Assembly (NCBI GenBank): GCA_001603955.1
Contig: LVAA01000011.1
Location: 1-64,000, forward strand
From: Syntrophobacterales bacterium Delta_02
Lineage (GTDB): Bacteria > Desulfobacterota > Syntrophorhabdia > Syntrophorhabdales > Syntrophorhabdaceae
Direction of reading: 5' to 3'
DNA length: 64,000 nt
The translations under genes were made by a program, and so were the position numbers. The notes beneath the pieces are model-generated. The model saw only the letters and a list, made by a program, of their open reading frames with translations, ran no database searches and was not told where the DNA came from. The first letter of the stretch is position 1. Each line of letters starts with the position of its first letter. This document shows positions 33,357-42,140 of this stretch, one piece after another.

Positions 33357-34859
33357 TTATCTGCGTATCCTGTAAACGGCAAAGGAGTACTCCTTATAGT
33401 CCCGGAATTCCGGAAGATCCACCCTTTCCAGGCCCAGGTCGGCCGCGTGGTCCCTGAATCCCCTGACGCATTCATCGATGGTCCTTTCGTCAACGACAAG
33501 GAAGCTGGCGCCGGAGGTCTTCAAAAAGGGGCCCAGCGCCGAATGATCGATGCCCGGTGGGATGTTGATGAAGTCCCCACCCTTGTAAAAGGTCAACCGG
33601 TTGATCCTCGGCTCCACGACAAAAGTTTCCTCTGAATATCCCGCTCGCTTGAGATAGACCCCGGCCGTTTTCAGCTCCATCTTGCCCCGGTCAGCTGACT
33701 GAAGCGTCTTGGGGATGATCGACAGGCAAACAAGAACAAGGAGCCAGACACCAACATGATGGGTGAGTTTCGGGTTCCAGCCCCTTTTCGCTGAGAGCCT
33801 TTCCACCCGCGAACTGAGCTCCCAGAAACCGATCGAAACCCACAGCAGCGAGGGGATCCCCATGAGAAGCCCATGCCTCGTACTCACATAGGAAACCTTG
33901 AAGGCGTACGAGAGTGTCAGGAGAAGATACACGCAGAACCATATCACGAAGAGTATCTCCTTTTCTGTATAGGGGATGACCTTCCTTCTGACCATCCCGA
34001 AGAAAAGGAGCACGATCAAGACGACGTGAAAGGACCTGAAATATTTACAGGAGGTTTCCCAAAGGGAAGAAACATAGCGGTTGTTCGCGACCCGGGCGAA
34101 GAGCGACTTTCCTTCCCGTGAAGCCTTGGCGGCGTCCGCGGACGTTGCGCGGTGACTTTTTTCCAGCAGATCTGGTATCTTTGTCCCTATTTGCCCGAAT
34201 TCCCACTGCCCTGTCTTGCTCTTGACGAAATGCAGGGGCGCCATGAAGATGGCCGGGAAGGATACGAGGAAGACCACGAGGAGACCAAGACACCACAGAA
34301 CCTTTCTTTCGCGGTAAAGGAGGGTCCATGCCATCCAGAGGATGATGATCGGTATGAGGGCGAGGCCTTCCGTGCGGGTGAACGAGGCGAGTCCCGCAAA
34401 GAGGCTCGCAAGGACGATGAAGATCCATTTCCGTCCCTCTATACCCCTCCAGGCCGCCCAGAGGGACGCCAGGGAACAGCACCAGAAGAGAGGCTCCCTG
34501 AGGACGTCCGAGGAATACTGGACGATACGCGGGCTCAATATGAAGAAAACCGACGCCACGACGGCGATCTTGACGTCGAAGATGCGCCTCAGGAGAAAGT
34601 AAAAGGGCAGGACCGCGAGCGAACCCAGGACCGCCGATGCCATCCTGCCCGCCGTTTCCCAATCGTGAAAGACCTTCTGGAACAGCAGGATGATGAAAGG
34701 GTACGTGCTATAAAAGCCGTCCTCGTAGACGGCCTTCCAGTTCCCGGCACCGATCAGCCTGGCTATCTTTATGTACAGGAGGCCATCGGGTGTGATCACG
34801 TCGGCCGTCACGACCATGTACACCCGCACGGCAAGGGCAAAGAGGAACAGGCACAGCAC
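33357..34859 (-). CDS. GT-C type membrane glycosyltransferase (ArnT/PMT-like)
   Basis: A 500-residue integral membrane protein with about 10 hydrophobic helices. The first loop carries ADVITPDGLLYIKIARLIGAG, including the acidic residue typical of polyprenyl-phosphate-sugar-dependent GT-C enzymes. Later loops include SPRIVQYSSDVLREP, resembling the second acidic motif. A soluble C-terminal part (about 400-500) follows. Such enzymes act at the outer face of the inner membrane, adding a sugar from a lipid carrier. The start is a GTG with a poor ribosome site, so the N-terminus may differ by some residues. Confidence 0.85.
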   Translation of the reverse strand: MLCLFLFALAVRVYMVVTADVITPDGLLYIKIARLIGAGNWKAVYEDGFYSTYPFIILLFQKVFHDWETAGRMASAVLGSLAVLPFYFLLRRIFDVKIAVVASVFFILSPRIVQYSSDVLREPLFWCCSLASLWAAWRGIEGRKWIFIVLASLFAGLASFTRTEGLALIPIIILWMAWTLLYRERKVLWCLGLLVVFLVSFPAIFMAPLHFVKSKTGQWEFGQIGTKIPDLLEKSHRATSADAAKASREGKSLFARVANNRYVSSLWETSCKYFRSFHVVLIVLLFFGMVRRKVIPYTEKEILFVIWFCVYLLLTLSYAFKVSYVSTRHGLLMGIPSLLWVSIGFWELSSRVERLSAKRGWNPKLTHHVGVWLLVLVCLSIIPKTLQSADRGKMELKTAGVYLKRAGYSEETFVVEPRINRLTFYKGGDFINIPPGIDHSALGPFLKTSGASFLVVDERTIDECVRGFRDHAADLGLERVDLPEFRDYKEYSFAVYRIRR

Positions 34860-34920
34860 TGTTCTGGCGCTCTGTCTTATCTCGCACCTCTTTGACGAAG
34901 CTTGAAGGGTTGCACGGGAC

Positions 34921-35670
34921 CTATCCTTTCCTCGCCTGAACGATTATGATCTCACCTTCCAGTACCTCCCGCGAGAATAGGTCCTTGTCGTCAGGCGCCT
35001 TTCCCCGCGTGTTCCTGACGATCATGCGTCTTACGAGGGGATACAGGATACTCCACCTGCGGGCGCTGACATACCGGTTCGTGTGCACCCCTGTCACTTG
35101 CATACCCGCCTTCTCGAGGGCGTATCTCAGTTCCGTGAAGGTCATGGGGTTTATGTGCTGGTGATCGTATTCGGGGTGTCCGTGACGGAACTCCCGGGGC
35201 AGTTTGATGAAGCGAAAGAAGTCATGATACCCGTAGAACAGGAACCGCGTCCTGCTCTTGATGGACATGATGTTCGGCGTCGTGATGACAAGGGTCCCGC
35301 CAGACTTCAAGACCCGCGCGAATTCCCTCACGCACAGGAAAGGGTTCTCGAGATGCTCGATGCCCTCCACGCAGCTCACATAGTCGAAGGAGGCCTCCCC
35401 GAAGGGGAGGACCCCGTTCAGGTCGACCTTCTTGAAGGGTACCTGCCCGTGAAGTCTGAAGAAATCCTCGTCGAGATCGACGGCCGTGATCTCGTGAACG
35501 CCCATCAGCTGCTGCACCAGCACCCCCTCGCCGGCAGGGGCGTCAAGGAGCCTGCCACGGGGCATCCCCGCGAGGATCGAGACAACCTTTTCCTGGGTAC
35601 CGGGAGCGTTCTTGTCGACGAGCTGCGCTCCCTGACCATCCAACCGCGTTTTCTCAGTATCTTTCATCAC
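34921..35670 (-). CDS. SAM-dependent methyltransferase
   Basis: A 249-residue class I methyltransferase. GRLLDAPAGEGVLVQQL forms the SAM motif I, ITAVDLDEDFF the acidic loop, FDYVSCVEGIEHLENP motif II and LKSGGTLVITTPN the next strand. Most such enzymes in polysaccharide loci methylate a sugar or are terminators of chain growth; no specific target can be named. The start is GTG 35670 or ATG 35667, with AAAGG just upstream. It begins 3 bases after the preceding glycosyltransferase stop. Confidence 0.9.
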   Translation of the reverse strand: MMKDTEKTRLDGQGAQLVDKNAPGTQEKVVSILAGMPRGRLLDAPAGEGVLVQQLMGVHEITAVDLDEDFFRLHGQVPFKKVDLNGVLPFGEASFDYVSCVEGIEHLENPFLCVREFARVLKSGGTLVITTPNIMSIKSRTRFLFYGYHDFFRFIKLPREFRHGHPEYDHQHINPMTFTELRYALEKAGMQVTGVHTNRYVSARRWSILYPLVRRMIVRNTRGKAPDDKDLFSREVLEGEIIIVQARKG

Positions 35671-35673
35671 CTT

Positions 35674-36780
35674 TCATCCTTTACTCGCGTGCTCCCTGAT
35701 GATCCCTTCCAGCTGCCTGCCCACGTTGCCAAGTCTGTACCGCGCCGACACCTCGAAACCCCTTTTGACCAATGCTGCCCGCAACGCGGGGTCGCCGGCG
35801 ATATCCATGATCCCCTGCGCGATCGCCTGCGGTCTGTGCACATCGACAAAATAAGCGAAATCGTGGACATCATCAAAGGCGAAAAAGGGCGAGATCCTCG
35901 TCAGGATGACGGGGGTCCCCGTGCTCATCGCCTCGACGGGGGGCAGGCCGAAACCCTCTATCTCCGTCGAGGCGGCGACGAGGACATGGCTCTCCCGGTA
36001 GAGGTCAGCCATCTCGGCCTCGGAGATCCTCACGAGGAACCTGTCTACGACGTTCTCACTCTTCTCTTTCTCGCCGATGTCCGCCGGCGAGACCCGGGTG
36101 AGGTGGACCTTTCCACCCTGCCCTTTCAGAATGCGGACCGCCTCGAGGACGTCAGGTATCGCCTTGTACTCGATATTGTAGTTCCCTACCGACAGTATCT
36201 TCAAGGTACCGCCATAATCCAGGTCCCTCTCCTTCGGGCGGAAAACGTCCTGATCTATCCCGTTGGGCAGGAGGTAACAGGAGGTGTGGTACCGGTTCTC
36301 GACGCCCCGTACGAGGTGAGGGGCGATCGCTATCTTCACCGTGGGAAGCTCGTAGAGCCTATCGAACCTCTTGAGCCTCGCCTTCCATTCCCTCTTCTTG
36401 TACCGGTACTTGAGTTTCGAAAGGATACCGCTGCCGCGGAAACGTTCGGGGATAACGGAGCCGTTGATCCGTTCCAGGACATAATCGGGCTCGAAACCCT
36501 GGAGAAAGTGGAAAAGAGGGATGCCCCTGCCCCTGGCCACGTCCCAGAGTTCCTCCACATCCTTGGGGGTTGTCACGACGATGCCGTCCGCCTCGGGGAT
36601 GGTCTTCTCATCGAAGGCGGGCACGACCTCCGGTTTCACCCGGAAACCCCATTCCTCATCGATGAACCGGGTGAGCAAATGGACCGTATGACCCATGTTC
36701 CTCAAAAGCTCGACATGCTGGAAGAAGACCTTGACACCTCCTGTCATCCCCACATGCCGTATCGCGTAGACCAGTTTCAT
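35674..36780 (-). CDS. Family 4-like glycosyltransferase
   Basis: A 368-residue GT-B glycosyltransferase. MKLVYAIRHVGMTGGVKVFF is the glycine-rich N-terminal loop. ILSVGNYNIEYKAIPDVLEA begins the donor half, and VLVAASTEIEGFGLPPVEAM holds the EX7E-type donor motif. The start at 36780 is the beginning of similarity; a longer frame upstream is antisense-like sequence. It lies 19 bases after wecB. Donor sugar unknown. Confidence 0.92.
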   Translation of the reverse strand: MKLVYAIRHVGMTGGVKVFFQHVELLRNMGHTVHLLTRFIDEEWGFRVKPEVVPAFDEKTIPEADGIVVTTPKDVEELWDVARGRGIPLFHFLQGFEPDYVLERINGSVIPERFRGSGILSKLKYRYKKREWKARLKRFDRLYELPTVKIAIAPHLVRGVENRYHTSCYLLPNGIDQDVFRPKERDLDYGGTLKILSVGNYNIEYKAIPDVLEAVRILKGQGGKVHLTRVSPADIGEKEKSENVVDRFLVRISEAEMADLYRESHVLVAASTEIEGFGLPPVEAMSTGTPVILTRISPFFAFDDVHDFAYFVDVHRPQAIAQGIMDIAGDPALRAALVKRGFEVSARYRLGNVGRQLEGIIREHASKG

Positions 36781-36799
36781 ACCTTTCCCGTTCTCTCCC

Positions 36800-37966
36800 T
36801 CACGCCGGACCGCCACCGTCCGCCGCGGCGTTCGAGGCAAGGATGTCGGCTATCCTCCGGGCGGCCTTACCGTCGCCATAGGGATTCATCGCCTCTGCCA
36901 TTCTCCTGTACGTGGCTCCGTCGTCCAGAAGCTCCGTCACTGAGGTCACGATCTTGTCCCTGTCGGTCCCGACCAATCTCACGACGCCCGCCTCGACCCC
37001 TTCAGGCCTTTCCGTCACCTCCCTCATGACGAGGACCGGTTTGCCCAGGGACGGTGCCTCTTCCTGCACGCCCCCCGAATCGGTGAGGATCAGGTAGGAC
37101 CTGTTCATGAGGAAGATGAACTGCTCGTACTCCACGGGCTCGATGAGGTGTATATTGGGGACGCCGCTTAAGATCTCCCTCACCGGACGCTGGACGCTGG
37201 GGTTGAGATGGACCGGATATATGATGTCCACATCGGGTCTCTCCCCGGCAATGGCCTTGAGGGCCATGCAGATATTCCGGAAGCCCGCCCCGAAGTTCTC
37301 GCGCCTGTGGCCCGTGACGAGAACCACCCTCCTGCCTTCGGGGAACCCGATACCCCACCGCTCCCTGAAACCCTCCATCAGCGCCGTCCTTGCCGGCTCC
37401 GCCTCCTGCCTGTCCTTTATCATCATGAGTGCGTCGATGACGGTGTTCCCCGTCACCCATATCCTCTTCGGGTCCGTACCCTCCCCGATGAGGTTCGAAC
37501 GGCTCCATTCGGTGGGAGCGAAATGGAAATCGGCGACAACGCTCAGGAGTCTCCTGTTCACTTCCTCGGGAAAAGGGCTGTACTTGTTCCAGGTCCTCAA
37601 GCCCGCCTCGATGTGGCCGACGGGTATCCTGAGGTAATACGCGGCCAGGCCCGCGACGAATGCCGTCGTGGTATCGCCCTGGACAAGTACGACATCCGGC
37701 GCCGTCTCCTCCAGGACCTCCCTGAGTCCCGTCAGCGCATGCGCCGTGATATCGAAGAGGTTCTGGTTGTCCCTCATGATATCGAGATCGTACCGGGGGC
37801 GGATATCGAATATGGACAGCACCTGGTCGAGCATGCGCCGGTGCTGCGCCGTTACGCAGGAGATCGTCGTGAACTGTGCCGGGCGCCCTTCCAGTTCCTT
37901 GATGACGGGGGCCATCTTGATGGCCTCCGGCCGGGTCCCGAATACGACTAGAACGGTGTGCGTCAT
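36800..37966 (-). CDS. wecB: UDP-N-acetylglucosamine 2-epimerase (non-hydrolysing)
   Basis: A 388-residue enzyme interconverting UDP-GlcNAc and UDP-ManNAc. VVFGTRPEAIKMAPVI at the N-terminus, VQGDTTTAFVAGLAAYY, HIEAGLRTWNKYSPFPEE and TDSGGVQEEAPSLGKPVLVMR are diagnostic. Non-hydrolysing members of this length are catalytic in the cytosol. Product ManNAc could be used directly, or after oxidation, by the left part of the cluster; no wecC-like dehydrogenase was recognised in the window. It starts one base before the stop of the preceding glycosyltransferase gene is complete (adjacent genes without gap). Confidence 0.96.
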   Translation of the reverse strand: MTHTVLVVFGTRPEAIKMAPVIKELEGRPAQFTTISCVTAQHRRMLDQVLSIFDIRPRYDLDIMRDNQNLFDITAHALTGLREVLEETAPDVVLVQGDTTTAFVAGLAAYYLRIPVGHIEAGLRTWNKYSPFPEEVNRRLLSVVADFHFAPTEWSRSNLIGEGTDPKRIWVTGNTVIDALMMIKDRQEAEPARTALMEGFRERWGIGFPEGRRVVLVTGHRRENFGAGFRNICMALKAIAGERPDVDIIYPVHLNPSVQRPVREILSGVPNIHLIEPVEYEQFIFLMNRSYLILTDSGGVQEEAPSLGKPVLVMREVTERPEGVEAGVVRLVGTDRDKIVTSVTELLDDGATYRRMAEAMNPYGDGKAARRIADILASNAAADGGGPA

Positions 37967-38875
37967 CTACCTCGCTCCTTTTCGGAAAAGGAAGGGTGCC
38001 ATCGCCATGAGGCAGCATACGGGGACAAGGGCAAGGGATTTCAACCGTATCGTCCTCGTGCCCGATCTTGCCGAGGCAAGGAAGAGCCTGAGCGCCTGCC
38101 CCACCGACCCCGTCCTCTGCCTTATCCTGCCCGTGATGTAATCCCTCTGCGCTGCGGCCTTCCTCCTGTCCTTCTCATCGAGCATGCCGAGATACTTGTC
38201 GAAGATATAGTGCACGCAATGGATATGCCTCTCGTTGAAGGTGGAGAGGTTTCCCTCCCCAACCCAGTACGCACCGAGCCTTTCCCTGACGTAGACAAAC
38301 CTCTCCGTCACCCTTGATATCTTGAGCCAGAGCTCGGCGTCCTCCATGGTATTGAGCGTGCTGTCCTCGGTGAGGCCCCCCACCCTCTCGAGGATGGCCT
38401 TTCGCACAGCGACCCCCGAGTTCGGCAGTGTGTTCCAGTTGACCATGAGGTCCACGAAGACGGGACGGGCAAGCTGCCTCCTCCAGTCCCTCATACCCTC
38501 CTTCCTGCCCTCGACGGAATGGATGTCGAGGTCATGGTAGATGACGTCGGCATCGGCGGTATGGGACCGGATCTCCTCGAGCTTGCGGGGATACCACCAG
38601 TCGTCGGAATCGAGGAAGGCAACGAACTCGCCCCGCGAGCGCCTGATACCCTCATTCCGGGAGGCGGCGATGATGCCGTTGTTCCTGAAGTTGACGAGAT
38701 GGATGCGGTCGTCATGGAAGCCCTCGACGACTTCGACGGTGTTGTCCCCGGAGTAGTTGTTGACGACGATGGCCTCCCAGTCCGTGAAGGATTGGCCAAG
38801 GACCGAGGACAGGCATCTTCCGATGAGGTGACCGTGGTTGTACGTGGGTATGACGACGGAGAAAAGAGGGTCCAT
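37967..38875 (-). CDS. Family 2 glycosyltransferase
   Basis: A 302-residue GT-A enzyme. MDPLFSVVIPTYNHGHLIGR opens the fold, IVVNNYSGDNT follows, and FVAFLDSDDWWYPRKLEE has the DxD metal motif. EDAELWLKISR is the probable catalytic-base region. The C-terminus ends in a hydrophobic segment (LALVPVCCLMAMAPFLF) that may anchor it. The start at 38875 is where the family begins. The gene follows the SDR gene by 2 bases. Confidence 0.93.
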   Translation of the reverse strand: MDPLFSVVIPTYNHGHLIGRCLSSVLGQSFTDWEAIVVNNYSGDNTVEVVEGFHDDRIHLVNFRNNGIIAASRNEGIRRSRGEFVAFLDSDDWWYPRKLEEIRSHTADADVIYHDLDIHSVEGRKEGMRDWRRQLARPVFVDLMVNWNTLPNSGVAVRKAILERVGGLTEDSTLNTMEDAELWLKISRVTERFVYVRERLGAYWVGEGNLSTFNERHIHCVHYIFDKYLGMLDEKDRRKAAAQRDYITGRIRQRTGSVGQALRLFLASARSGTRTIRLKSLALVPVCCLMAMAPFLFRKGAR

Positions 38876-38877
38876 CT

Positions 38878-39846
38878 TCACCCTTCTTCCCTGCGGCCGA
38901 AATGTGCCGCGCAGAACCGCAGGGTCGAGTCTATTTCCCCTTCCGCGTCTCCCGTCAGCGAGAAGCCGGTCTCCTTTATCCTGTCTATCCGGTATTCGAG
39001 GTCCTCGGCCCTTTCTCCCGGGGCCGGATTGGGCCTCTCGAGGGGAGGCGTGTACCCGAGGGTAACCTCGCACCTTCTCGCTATGAGGTTCGCCATGTCC
39101 AGTATCGAAATAGGGTTCTCGCCGCCGAGGTTGAAAAGGCCATCCCCGCAATCCGGCGCCGCAACTCCCAGCATGTGGGCCACGGCGCGAGCGGTATCGT
39201 GGAGCGTTATGAAATCGCGCCTCTGCAGACCCGATGTCTTCAGGACCAGCCGTCCCGCTGCCACCGCCTGGCGGCACAGGTCATTGACGACGAGGGTCCA
39301 TCTGTCCGCATCGGGCGAGGCCGGCGCCCCGAAGCCATTCGACAGTCGCAGCACGATCCCTGTCAGCCTCCCCGTGTCGTGGGCGGCAAGGACGAAGTCC
39401 TCGGCCACCCTGTGGGTTATCGCGTAAGGGTGCCGGGATCTCGGAAGCGTCCCCTCCGTTATCACCCCGGCAAGCGGGCTGCCGTAGATGTGTATCGTGG
39501 AGAGGTAGATGAACCGCCTGACATTTCTCGTCCGGGCTGCCTCGAGGAGCCGCAAGGTCCCGAGACCGTTTACCTCGAGGGCTCTCTGCGGGTCCGAGGC
39601 GCTTTCCCCCTCGTTGACGGCAGCGAGGTGGACAACAGCGTCCATACCCCGGCAAGCATCGTCAAGGGAGAGGCGGGAGCCAAGATCCATGGCCGTCACC
39701 TTTCCCTCCCCGATCCATTCGGGGGGTTTTCTCCGTTCGTCACGGGTCCCGAGGTGGATGATGGCATCCGGATCCCGGGCCAGCAGTTTCGCGATCCTGC
39801 CGCCGAGGTATCCGAAGGCGCCTGTGATGAGGATATTCTTCTTCAT
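38878..39846 (-). CDS. SDR-family nucleotide-sugar epimerase/reductase with altered active site
   Basis: A 322-residue extended SDR. The NAD(P) loop is ITGAFGYLGGRIAKLL; the active-site serine/threonine is in IYLSTIHIYG (about S116). The YxxxK pair appears as Y141-A-I-T-H145, so the usual catalytic lysine is histidine. Position right after rfbF, rfbG and a cupin epimerase suggests a reductase or epimerase for a CDP-4-keto-6-deoxyhexose, but the changed residue leaves activity in doubt. Starts inside the stop of the cupin gene (ATGA overlap). Confidence 0.8.
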   Translation of the reverse strand: MKKNILITGAFGYLGGRIAKLLARDPDAIIHLGTRDERRKPPEWIGEGKVTAMDLGSRLSLDDACRGMDAVVHLAAVNEGESASDPQRALEVNGLGTLRLLEAARTRNVRRFIYLSTIHIYGSPLAGVITEGTLPRSRHPYAITHRVAEDFVLAAHDTGRLTGIVLRLSNGFGAPASPDADRWTLVVNDLCRQAVAAGRLVLKTSGLQRRDFITLHDTARAVAHMLGVAAPDCGDGLFNLGGENPISILDMANLIARRCEVTLGYTPPLERPNPAPGERAEDLEYRIDRIKETGFSLTGDAEGEIDSTLRFCAAHFGRREEG

Positions 39847-40292
39847 CCGTGTACAATGGCCCAGTCATAGGGGATAGACGGGTCCGCCGGATCGAGCCTC
39901 TCTATCTCCGTCGGGTCATGGGCGATGGTCGCACAGTTCGCCACGATGGCCGTCTGTGTCCCTATGCCCTTGAACCCGTTCCAGATCATGGGAGGTATCG
40001 TAACGAGACAGTAGTTGTCGGGACCGAGGAAGATCTCCTGAACCTCGCCCCTCGTCGGGCTGCCCTCGCGGCCGTCGTAGAGGACGAGCTTTATGTTGCC
40101 CTGGGGGACGGCATAGTTGAGGGTCATGCGCTTGTGTATGTGCCACGCCTTCACTGCCCCCGGATAAACACAGGAGAAGTATATCTCCCCGAAGCCGATG
40201 AACGCCTCGGCGTCGCTCCTGAGCATGTGCATGACCTTTCCCCGTTCGTCGGGTATCTGCCTCAAGGGACTCACCTTCACACCGTCTATCAC
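39843..40292 (-). CDS. RmlC-like cupin (dTDP/CDP-4-keto-6-deoxyhexose epimerase-like)
   Basis: A 149-residue cupin resembling dTDP-4-keto-rhamnose 3,5-epimerase and related CDP-sugar epimerases. KVMHMLRSDAEAF, KAWHIHKRMTLNYAVPQG and IKLVLYDGREGSPTRGE follow the family layout, with the likely catalytic histidine in AWHIH. It is shorter than standard RmlC (about 180). The start is taken as GTG 40292: GGAGGT lies 7 bases upstream, and the codon begins directly after the rfbG stop (TGAC-GTG). Context suggests it inverts C3 and/or C5 of the product of RfbG. Confidence 0.85.
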   Translation of the reverse strand: MIDGVKVSPLRQIPDERGKVMHMLRSDAEAFIGFGEIYFSCVYPGAVKAWHIHKRMTLNYAVPQGNIKLVLYDGREGSPTRGEVQEIFLGPDNYCLVTIPPMIWNGFKGIGTQTAIVANCATIAHDPTEIERLDPADPSIPYDWAIVHG

Positions 40293-40293
40293 G

Positions 40294-41373
40294 TCACTCA
40301 CCTCCCATGTAGGCCGTGATCTGTTCCCTCGTCTTCGGAAGGGCCGGTTGCCCCCGCCAGACATCCCTGTACCACACTGTGGTCTCGGCAACCGTCCTCT
40401 CGAAGTCCCATCTCGGATGCCAGTCAAGGCTGTAGAATGCCTTGTCGCAATTGAGATGGAGGAGTTTCGATTCGTAAGGTCCCTCGCTGCCGACGGCGGT
40501 TTCTATCCTCCCGTCCCCCCAGTGGGATATGATCCTCTCGGCAAGGTCGCGCACCGTGTTGACGGCGTTCCTGTCGGGCCCGAAGTTCCACGAACCCGAG
40601 TATGCCTTCGGCGAGGCGTGCAGCTTCGCCGCGAGGAGCATGTAGCCGGACAGGGGCTCCAGCACGTGCTGCCAGGGCCGCGTCGACGAGGGGTTGCGCA
40701 GGAAGATCGGCTCCCCTCTCTGGAGGGCCTTGATGGAATCGGGCACTATCCTGTCCTCCGACCAGTCTCCCCCGCCTATGACATTCCCCGCCCGGACACT
40801 CCCTATGCCCACGTCTTCCCTGTCCTTGAAGAACGCCTGCATATACCCGAAAAAGACCATCTCCGCGGCCGCCTTCGACGCGCTGTAGGGATCCCTCCCC
40901 CCGAGTTCGTCGGATTCCCGGTATCCCCACGTCCATTCCTTGTTGAGGTAACACTTGTCCGAAGTCACACAGATGACAGACCGCAGCTTCGGCAGGCACC
41001 GCGCCACCTCGAGGACATTCACGAACCCTCCCACGTTGGTGTCGAAGGTATTTTTCGGCTCCTCGTAGGAGAGCCGCACCAGTGCCTGGGCGGCCAGGTG
41101 GAATACGATCTCGGGGTCGAAATCGCTGAAGACCTTCCGCATCCCTTCGAAATCCCTCACATCACCGTCGACGTGCCGGATGACACCCTTGAGGCCGATG
41201 AGGTTGTAATGGTCGTTGTCGCGCTTTGGCGGCAGGGCGTAGCCCAAAACCTCGGCCCCGCACATGGACAGCCACAGGGCGAGCCATGACCCCTTGAAGC
41301 CGGTATCGCCCGTGACGACGACCCTCCGGCCGGCAAACAGGGAAAGATGGTCGCTCTCTACCATTTTACCCAT
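40294..41373 (-). CDS. rfbG: CDP-glucose 4,6-dehydratase
   Basis: A 359-residue extended SDR turning CDP-glucose into CDP-4-keto-6-deoxyglucose. RRVVVTGDTGFKGSWLALWL is the NAD loop in the form typical of RfbG; VTSDKCYLN carries the active-site Thr/Asp/Lys region, and DPYSASKAAAE the YxxxK. WGYRESDELGGRDPYS is characteristic of the CDP-glucose enzyme. It overlaps rfbF by 16 bases. An rfbH-type dehydrase for 3-deoxygenation was not found in the window. Confidence 0.96.
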   Translation of the reverse strand: MGKMVESDHLSLFAGRRVVVTGDTGFKGSWLALWLSMCGAEVLGYALPPKRDNDHYNLIGLKGVIRHVDGDVRDFEGMRKVFSDFDPEIVFHLAAQALVRLSYEEPKNTFDTNVGGFVNVLEVARCLPKLRSVICVTSDKCYLNKEWTWGYRESDELGGRDPYSASKAAAEMVFFGYMQAFFKDREDVGIGSVRAGNVIGGGDWSEDRIVPDSIKALQRGEPIFLRNPSSTRPWQHVLEPLSGYMLLAAKLHASPKAYSGSWNFGPDRNAVNTVRDLAERIISHWGDGRIETAVGSEGPYESKLLHLNCDKAFYSLDWHPRWDFERTVAETTVWYRDVWRGQPALPKTREQITAYMGGE

Positions 41374-42140
41374 GGCGCTTCCCCCTTTTCATAGAGCTCG
41401 TTGAGCAGTACGTATTCCCTGTTCGTATCCATGGGCTGCCAGAAACCGTCGTGTTCGTAGACCATCATCTGACCGTCCCTGACAAGGTCCCGCATGGGTC
41501 TTCTCTCGAACACGAGCCCTTCGGCGTCATCGAGGTAATCGAATATCTCCCTTCGGCAAACGAAAAAGCCTCCCGATATCCTGCCACCCGAGGCCTGGGG
41601 TTTCTCGTTGAACTCGACAACCTTTCCTGATGGATCGTTCATCAGCTCTCCGAACCTTCCCGGCGGGCGCACACCCGTTACCGTCAGTATCCTGCCATGG
41701 GACCTGTGGTAATCGATGAGCCTGTCAATATCCACGTCGCCGACCCCGTCCCCGTAGGTGAGCATGAAGTTCTCCTCACCGGCCAGGTATTTCTGCACCC
41801 TTTTCACCCGGGCCCCCGTCATCGCGTTGAGCCCCGTCTCGGCCAGCGTCACCTGCCAGTCCGATTCCGGATGCTCGTTGTGGTACTGGATCTTCTTATC
41901 CCTCCCCAGCGTAATGGTGAAGTCGTTCGTGTTCGCCTCGTAGTTGAGGAAGAAGTCCTTGATCACGTCCCCTTTATATCCGAGGCACAGGACGAACTGT
42001 TTCACCCCGTACTCGGCGTAGTATTTCATGATATGCCAGAGAATGGGTTTGGCCCCGATGGGGATCATGGGTTTGGGCATATTGTCGGCCACATCGCGAA
42101 TGCGCGTGCCGTAGCCTCCGCACAAGATTGCAAGCTTCAT
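41358..42140 (-). CDS. rfbF: Glucose-1-phosphate cytidylyltransferase
   Basis: A 260-residue nucleotidyltransferase making CDP-glucose from CTP and glucose-1-phosphate. MKLAILCGGYGTRIRDVADN, followed by MPKPMIPIG, is the diagnostic N-terminus; LTYGDGVGDVDID holds metal-binding aspartates; EFNEKPQASGGRISGGFFV is also typical. Standard length. It begins inside the stop of the upstream glycosyltransferase (ATGA overlap) and feeds rfbG. Confidence 0.97.
   Translation of the reverse strand: MKLAILCGGYGTRIRDVADNMPKPMIPIGAKPILWHIMKYYAEYGVKQFVLCLGYKGDVIKDFFLNYEANTNDFTITLGRDKKIQYHNEHPESDWQVTLAETGLNAMTGARVKRVQKYLAGEENFMLTYGDGVGDVDIDRLIDYHRSHGRILTVTGVRPPGRFGELMNDPSGKVVEFNEKPQASGGRISGGFFVCRREIFDYLDDAEGLVFERRPMRDLVRDGQMMVYEHDGFWQPMDTNREYVLLNELYEKGEAPWVKW

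Noticed and set aside
35083..37029. Plus-strand open frame of 648 codons
   Set aside because: It lies entirely opposite a methyltransferase, a glycosyltransferase and part of wecB, shows no domain, and is rich in Asp, His, Pro and Arg as expected for the antisense of high-GC genes.
38878..39277. N-terminal extension of the glycosyltransferase frame ending at 37967
   Set aside because: The extension overlaps the SDR gene in another frame; family similarity starts at the ATG at 38875.
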